A stretch of DNA of 19,555 bases, from positions 1 to 19,555 of the forward strand of contig JAJRRE010000202.1 in NCBI GenBank assembly GCA_024279745.1, given 5' to 3'. The notes under the pieces are model-generated. The model saw only the letters and a list, made by a program, of their open reading frames with translations. It was not told the origin of the DNA and did not search any database. Positions 15,129 through 19,555 of this stretch are shown here, piece after piece; the first letter of the stretch is position 1, and each line of letters begins with the position of its first letter. Origin of the DNA: Alphaproteobacteria bacterium (GTDB lineage: Bacteria; Pseudomonadota; Alphaproteobacteria; Rhizobiales; Hyphomicrobiaceae). The position numbers and the translations under genes are program-made.

Positions 15129-15637
15129 AGCCGTTTCCTTAAGCGATAGACGATCTTGTTCACCGATTTAGTCTGGTCAACGGCGCGTAGTGAGATAATC
15201 CAGTTGCCGGGTGATAATGGTTTGAAATTGGCGACATAACGCCCCGGGGAAGCTTCCTGCAGCACAAGCTTGCGATCGAAATCCGCCGTCGTCGGCCGAT
15301 TTAAAACACCGGTAATTACGAGATTTGGCACCGGCAGATTGCTCTTCGTGCGCAAGCGCAACGTGACCTCATCGGCGCGCGCATTAAGCGCAAGCACCGG
15401 CTTCCAGCCCAAACGCATCTGCCGCGCTTCGGCGCGAACACGGTCGTTATAGTTGAGGCCGCGCCGATAGGAATTGGTGGTATCAAGCCCCGTATGCGTA
15501 GAGACGGCGTAATACATAAAGACGCCGTTCATCGCGAAAATGACGCCGAAGAATACGACAAATCCCCCAAATACGTGCCTGCCGGTAATCGGTTTCACGG
15601 GCGCACCGCCTTTACTGCTGTTGATTGATCCGCTCAT
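15107..15637 (-). CDS. ccoH: FixH/CcoH family cbb3 oxidase assembly protein
   Basis: A 176-residue single-pass membrane protein required for maturation or stability of cbb3 oxidase. The N-terminal 20 residues are cytoplasmic, followed by a transmembrane helix (about 22-46, FGGFVVFFGVIFAMNGVFMYY) and a periplasmic domain beginning with TGLDTTNSYRRGLNYND, which matches the FixH family (A/Y-x-x-G-L-x-Y-N/D). The rest looks like a beta-rich domain ending in a basic tail. ATG 15637 has GAGG seven bases upstream. It is 74 bases after ccoG, and its last 22 bases overlap the ccoI start. Confidence 0.9.
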   Translation of the reverse strand: MSGSINSSKGGAPVKPITGRHVFGGFVVFFGVIFAMNGVFMYYAVSTHTGLDTTNSYRRGLNYNDRVRAEARQMRLGWKPVLALNARADEVTLRLRTKSNLPVPNLVITGVLNRPTTADFDRKLVLQEASPGRYVANFKPLSPGNWIISLRAVDQTKSVNKIVYRLRKRLWLKPPK

Positions 15638-15711
15638 TTATAAACCTCTTGGCTGTCGCATCACCCAGAATTTCAAATCGTTAAGTAACTCGTATTACTG
15701 CGGCGCCGGGC

Positions 15712-17229
15712 TCAGCCCGCTGGCCGCCGGAAGGTGGAATCGCGGCGCGTTTGTTTGCCGTCGTCAAGATCCTCGACCACAAATGTGATTGGGGCGGATT
15801 CTGATTTCACAGCTTCAAGTCCGGTTTCATCAACACTGACAAAAACCCGGAATTCGCGCAGATCATCGGGGACAACTGACAGCACCGCTTTGCTGCCGTC
15901 GCCGTCATAACCGACAATCTTCAGCTTCGCCCGCTTCAGCCCTTCGACAGTCAGTTTATAGCTGCGCGTATCATAGAGCTTATTCAAAATCTTCAGCGTA
16001 TAGCCATTACGCACACCGCCGCCCGACAGCTGCACATAAAGCGGATTACGGTCGCGCAGCACATTGACGTCGAGCACAGAGCGCTGCAGCAATGCCGCCA
16101 GCATCAGCCCGCCAACCAGCATCATGAGACCCAGATAAATGACATTGCGCGCGCGAAAAAGATTCAGCTTTGGCTTGCCGCCCCGTTGCTCGGCTTCAAT
16201 GGATGTGAAGTTTTCATAGGTGATCAGATTTTGCGGCCGGCCTACCTTTTTCATGATGTCGTTGCACGCGTCGATACATAGCGCACACTGGATGCACTCA
16301 AGCTGCGGGCCATTGCGAATATCAATGCCGACCGGACAGACCGCAATACAGGCCTTGCAATCGATACAGTCGCCGCGATTGTCCCAGCTTTCGCCCTTCT
16401 TCTTTTTGGCGCGCGGTTCGCCGCGAAAATCGCGGTAGGTCACCAGCATCGAATCTTTGTCGATCAGCGCGCCCTGAATGCGCGGCCACGGACACATATA
16501 GATGCACACCTGTTCGCGCGCGATGCCGCCCAGGAGATAAGTCGTGAAGGAGAAAATGCCTAAGAAGATATAGGCGATGGCCGGCGCCGTGCCGGTCACC
16601 AATTCGCCCATTAAGGTCGGTGCATCGCGAAAATACAGCACCATGGCGCCGCCGGTCAGCAGGCCAACCAGCATCCACGATAGATGCGTCATGACTTTTT
16701 TATAGATCTTCGAGACGCTCCATGGCGCCTTGTCGAGCCGCATTCGCGCATTGCGGTCACCCTGCCAGAACCGCTCCAGCGCAATCATCAGATCAGTCCA
16801 TACGGTCTGCGGACAGGTGTAACCGCACCAGGCGCGCCCGGCGACTGAGGTGGTTAAGAACAGCGCCAGCGCCGCCAGCACCAGCAGGCCGGTGATGTAA
16901 TAAAATTCCTGCGGCCAGATTTCCAGAAAGAAAAAGAAAAACCGTGCGTTGGGAAAATCGAGCAGGATTGCCTGATCAGGCAGCGCCGGCCCGCGATCCC
17001 AGCGCAGCCATGGCAGGATATAATAGACCGCCAGAGAGACAATCATCACCGCCCATTTGATGTTGCGGAATGTGCCTTTCGCGCGCTTGGCGTAAACCTT
17101 TTTGCGCGAGGCGAACAGGGCGCGCTCACCCTTGGTGTTGACCGCCTCAACATCGATGGTCGCAACACCCGGCGCGGCGTCTGAAGCGCGGCCCGGCAAT
17201 GGCGTTATGAATGCCTCTTTGGCTTCCAT
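15712..17229 (-). CDS. ccoG: Cytochrome c oxidase accessory protein CcoG (FixG), ferredoxin-type
   Basis: A membrane-bound iron-sulfur protein (505 residues) tied to copper handling during cbb3 oxidase assembly; family work describes a cupric reductase role. It has five or so membrane helices, an NapH-like CGYTCPQTVW (about 135-144) and CIYMCPWPRIQ, then two 4Fe-4S motifs: CIDCKACIAVCPVG (Cys 288, 291, 294, 298) and CIQCALCIDACND (Cys 312, 315, 318, 322). The C-terminal ~120 residues form the Ig-like FixG domain. I prefer ATG 17229, with GGAA six bases upstream; an in-frame GTG at 17241 would add four residues. It follows ccoP after 114 bases that hold an inverted repeat, so it may be the first gene of a separate ccoGHIS transcript. 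Confidence 0.94.
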   Translation of the reverse strand: MEAKEAFITPLPGRASDAAPGVATIDVEAVNTKGERALFASRKKVYAKRAKGTFRNIKWAVMIVSLAVYYILPWLRWDRGPALPDQAILLDFPNARFFFFFLEIWPQEFYYITGLLVLAALALFLTTSVAGRAWCGYTCPQTVWTDLMIALERFWQGDRNARMRLDKAPWSVSKIYKKVMTHLSWMLVGLLTGGAMVLYFRDAPTLMGELVTGTAPAIAYIFLGIFSFTTYLLGGIAREQVCIYMCPWPRIQGALIDKDSMLVTYRDFRGEPRAKKKKGESWDNRGDCIDCKACIAVCPVGIDIRNGPQLECIQCALCIDACNDIMKKVGRPQNLITYENFTSIEAEQRGGKPKLNLFRARNVIYLGLMMLVGGLMLAALLQRSVLDVNVLRDRNPLYVQLSGGGVRNGYTLKILNKLYDTRSYKLTVEGLKRAKLKIVGYDGDGSKAVLSVVPDDLREFRVFVSVDETGLEAVKSESAPITFVVEDLDDGKQTRRDSTFRRPAG

Positions 17230-17296
17230 GCTGGTTTCCACCGTATGAGGTTGCTGGGGTGTTCGGTTGTTGGAGTACCATGTTCAAGATTTTTGC

Positions 17297-17327
17297 AATT
17301 GGCGCCCAGTGATAGTTACTGCCAATT
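17297..17327. promoter_or_regulatory. Inverted repeat between ccoP and ccoG
   Basis: AATTGGC (17297-17303) and GCCAATT (17321-17327) form a perfect seven-base inverted repeat with a 17-base spacer, inside the 114-base gap separating ccoNOQP from ccoGHIS. No T run follows on the transcribed strand, so a processing or stabilising hairpin, or an operator, seems likelier than an intrinsic terminator. No FNR/FixK box (TTGAT-N4-ATCAA) is visible in this gap. Confidence 0.4.
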
Positions 17328-17343
17328 TACCGGCTGCGAGCGC

Positions 17344-18216
17344 TTAAGTACCGCCGCCGAGCGAATGCACATAAACCGCCAGCGATTTGATCGTCACCTC
17401 ATCCAGCCTAGTCGCCCAGGCCGGCATAATACCGCCGCGCCCCGTTTCAATGGATTTCACCACATCGGCTTTGCTGCGGCCATAAAGCCAGATCGCATCG
17501 CGCAATGTCGGCCCGCCCATTTCCTGCAAACCCTGGCCGTTATCGCCATGACAGGCGGCGCATTGCTCCTCAAAAATCACTTTACCCTTGGCGGCGGCGG
17601 CGGCATCTTTGCTTTTGCCGCTCAATGACAAAACATATTCAGCCGCCTCATTGATCTGCGCCGGCTCCAGCAATTCCTCAACGCCGAATTTGGGCATGTC
17701 GTTGCTGCGCGTATCTTCATCGGCTGCACGGATGCCGTGGCGAATGGTATATTGGATGTCGGTGATTTTACCGCCCCAAAGCCAGTCGTCATCGTTCAGA
17801 TTGGGATAGCCTTTTGAGCCTTGCGCGCCGCGCCCATGACAGGGGGCGCAGTTATCGCCAAAGGCCGCCTTGCCGCCAGCCATGGCAAAGCGCAACAGCT
17901 CGGGTTTGGTCTTGATCTTTTCGATCGAGGTCTTGGCCAGCTCATCGCGAAACTTCGATTGTGCTTTCTTGGCCAGCGCCACTTCGCTCATCACCACCGC
18001 ACGCTGCGAATAGCCAAGCATTCCCTTGGTATAGCCATCCAGTAACGGCCAGGCGGGATAGGCGATCATATAGCCAATGCCCCAGACAATGCAGGCATAG
18101 AACGAATAGAGCCACCATTTGGGCAGCGGATTATTCAATTCTTTAATGCCGTCCCATTCATGGCCGGTTGTGTGGACGCCGGTGGCCTCGTCCAGTTCTT
18201 TGTGGTTGTCGCTCAT
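17344..18216 (-). CDS. ccoP: cbb3-type cytochrome c oxidase subunit III, diheme CcoP
   Basis: Electron-entry subunit of the cbb3 oxidase (290 residues): receives electrons from soluble cytochrome c and passes them to CcoO. One N-terminal membrane helix (about 33-56, KWWLYSFYACIVWGIGYMI) anchors a periplasmic region with two c-type hemes: CAPCH (123-127) and CAACH (219-223). Likely axial methionines are Met174 (NDMPKFG) and Met264 (GGIMPAW). The NNPLPKWWLYSFYA segment is a conserved CcoP signature. Length is normal. Its ATG overlaps the ccoQ stop as ATGA, so the two are probably translated together. Confidence 0.96.
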   Translation of the reverse strand: MSDNHKELDEATGVHTTGHEWDGIKELNNPLPKWWLYSFYACIVWGIGYMIAYPAWPLLDGYTKGMLGYSQRAVVMSEVALAKKAQSKFRDELAKTSIEKIKTKPELLRFAMAGGKAAFGDNCAPCHGRGAQGSKGYPNLNDDDWLWGGKITDIQYTIRHGIRAADEDTRSNDMPKFGVEELLEPAQINEAAEYVLSLSGKSKDAAAAAKGKVIFEEQCAACHGDNGQGLQEMGGPTLRDAIWLYGRSKADVVKSIETGRGGIMPAWATRLDEVTIKSLAVYVHSLGGGT

Positions 18217-18395
18217 TTGTTGTCGTCTCCAGGATCTTTAGCGCTACCGTCCAGATCAAGGGCGCTGCGTGAGGCGCGCTCAAAGCGCGTTTTATTGCCC
18301 GGCCAGAACACATAGACCAGCACGGCGATAAAGAAGAGAATATAGAAGATCAGCACAGCGCTCTGGCTAATCGCGGCTACGGTTTCATAAGTCAT
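18213..18395 (-). CDS. ccoQ: cbb3-type oxidase subunit IV CcoQ
   Basis: A 60-residue single-helix subunit that stabilises the cbb3 complex. The hydrophobic segment at about 14-31 is followed by VFWPGNKTRFERASRSAL; a Phe/Tyr-x-Pro-x-x-K/R stretch right after the helix is the usual CcoQ hallmark. The tail is acidic. It starts 23 bases after the ccoO stop and ends in a four-base overlap with ccoP, the standard ccoNOQP arrangement. Confidence 0.92.
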   Translation of the reverse strand: MTYETVAAISQSAVLIFYILFFIAVLVYVFWPGNKTRFERASRSALDLDGSAKDPGDDNK

Positions 18396-18418
18396 GCCTG
18401 CTCGCCTTTTCTCGTTCG

Positions 18419-19147
18419 CTATCTCAGGTTCGGCCCGGAAGCATCAAATTTGGTGAAATCAACCAACGTGCCGAGCATTTGCAAATACGCAACCAGGGCA
18501 TCGAGCTCGGACAGCTTTTTGCCGTCGCCGTCGAAATTACCAATATTGGCTTTGGGATAGCGCTTCATCAGTGCTTCGCCGCCGCGGCTGTCGGGATCGT
18601 CCACCTGCGCTTCCACATCGGCCTTGGCAGCTTTGATCTGGCTGTCGGTATAGGGCACACCGGTAAGCCGCAAGGTTTTCATGCGCGCTGCAATGTCCGA
18701 ATAATCCAGTTTGGTTTTGGCCAGGAACGGATAGCCGGGCATGATCGATTCAGGCACGACCGCACGCGGGTTAATCAAATGTTCGCGGTGCCACTGGTTG
18801 GAATATTTACCGCCCACGCGCGCCAGATCCGGCCCGGTGCGCTTCGAGCCCCACTGGAACGGATGGTCGTACATACTTTCCGCCGCCAGCGAGTAATGGC
18901 CATAACGCTCCACCTCATCGCGCAAGGTACGGATCATCTGGCTATGACACAGATAGCAGCCTTCACGAATATAAATGCCGCGCCCGAGCAGCTCCAGCGG
19001 CGAATAGGGCCGCATTCCTTGCACCTTCTCAATGGTCGACGACACCCAGAACAGGGGCGCAATCTGCACGATGCCGCCGATCGACACGGCAACCAAAATG
19101 CCGATCAGCAGAACGATGGAGTTCTTCTCAAAAAAATCGTGGTTCAT
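18419..19147 (-). CDS. ccoO: cbb3-type cytochrome c oxidase subunit II, monoheme CcoO
   Basis: Membrane-anchored monoheme cytochrome c subunit (242 residues) that relays electrons from CcoP to the CcoN active site. An N-terminal helix (about 9-33, [21 protein letters not shown]) precedes the periplasmic heme domain with [11 protein letters not shown] (heme Cys64, Cys67, His68). The axial Met is likely Met136 in [25 protein letters not shown] is a conserved CcoO stretch. It starts 12 bases after the ccoN stop. Confidence 0.96.
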   Translation of the reverse strand: MNHDFFEKNSIVLLIGILVAVSIGGIVQIAPLFWVSSTIEKVQGMRPYSPLELLGRGIYIREGCYLCHSQMIRTLRDEVERYGHYSLAAESMYDHPFQWGSKRTGPDLARVGGKYSNQWHREHLINPRAVVPESIMPGYPFLAKTKLDYSDIAARMKTLRLTGVPYTDSQIKAAKADVEAQVDDPDSRGGEALMKRYPKANIGNFDGDGKKLSELDALVAYLQMLGTLVDFTKFDASGPNLR

Positions 19148-19159
19148 GTTCTAAAGCCC

Positions 19160-19555
19160 CTACTCAGCGGGTTGCGCGCGCAGCTCGGGAGCCGCCGCAA
19201 TAGCTGGTTGATCTGCTGCATCGAGTGATTCGTCGCCGCGCGCCGTGCGCCACAGATTGTAGGCCATGATGAAGGAGCCAATGACGAACAGTGACCCGCC
19301 GATAGCGCGAATGACATAGAACGGATGCATGGCCTCCACACTCTCGACGAAGGAATACTGCAAGAAGCCGAGCTTGTCGTAAGCGCGCCACATCAGACCT
19401 TGCAAGATACCCGACACCCACATCGACGTGATGTAGAGCAAGATGCCGATGGTCGAGACCCAGAAATGCCATTCCACCAGCTTGATTGAATAGAGCGCCT
19501 TGCGCTTCCAAAGCCACGGGAACAGACAGTAGAGTGCGCCGAACGACACCATACC
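19160..19555 (-). CDS. ccoN: cbb3-type cytochrome c oxidase subunit I CcoN, C-terminal part (5' end outside window)
   Basis: The last 131 codons of the catalytic subunit; the frame is open at the right edge of the window, so the start and all heme/copper ligands lie outside. Visible are the final membrane helices: FGALYCLFPWLWKR, then VEWHFWVSTIGILLYITSMWVSGI, and AIGGSLFVIGSFIMAYNLWRT, followed by a short Ala-rich cytoplasmic tail. LVEWHFWVSTIGILLYI and WVSGILQGLMWR are typical of CcoN. It is the first of the ccoNOQP genes; the operon promoter is therefore not in this window. Confidence 0.95.
   Translation of the reverse strand, partial: GMVSFGALYCLFPWLWKRKALYSIKLVEWHFWVSTIGILLYITSMWVSGILQGLMWRAYDKLGFLQYSFVESVEAMHPFYVIRAIGGSLFVIGSFIMAYNLWRTARGDESLDAADQPAIAAAPELRAQPAE

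Overview
The window reads as alphaproteobacterial chromosome. The clues are moderate-to-high GC, a membrane-bound cytochrome c urate oxidase (PuuD), a fused PuuE-UraD urate-catabolism protein, a biotin-dependent pyruvate carboxylase, and a ccoNOQP-ccoGHIS set in the classic fixNOQP-fixGHIS order. I cannot place it below class. No rRNA, tRNA, CRISPR, transposase or phage gene is visible.

Positions 1-6028 are a urate (purine) catabolism island. On the minus strand, read leftward, lie a LysR regulator, a PuuE allantoinase/OHCU decarboxylase fusion, a (S)-ureidoglycine aminohydrolase joined to it by an ATGA overlap, and an NCS2 purine/urate permease cut by the left edge. The PuuD urate oxidase is divergent from lysR on the plus strand. 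Together they cover urate uptake, urate to 5-hydroxyisourate, OHCU to allantoin, allantoin to allantoate, and ureidoglycine to ureidoglycolate. The 5-hydroxyisourate hydrolase and the allantoate-to-ureidoglycine enzyme are not in the window.

Positions 6029-6525, between the convergent 3' ends of puuD and pyc, hold an unusual run of about twelve short, mostly abutting inverted repeats. It includes a repeated two-hairpin unit whose second stem differs between copies by paired, stem-preserving changes. This is the most striking unexplained structure here.

Positions 6526-12377 hold pyruvate carboxylase (minus strand, with a long leader behind a strong-looking promoter), a plus-strand DUF2189 membrane protein, and a minus-strand MBL-fold hydrolase of the UlaG/NAPE-PLD type.

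Positions 12471-19555, all minus strand, are the cbb3-type high-affinity cytochrome c oxidase. In transcription order they are ccoN (3' part only), ccoO, ccoQ, ccoP, then ccoG, ccoH, ccoI and ccoS. The genes are tightly packed and often overlap. The oxidase accepts electrons from the cytochrome c pool, which is also the expected electron acceptor chain for PuuD; any functional link between the two ends of the window is inference.
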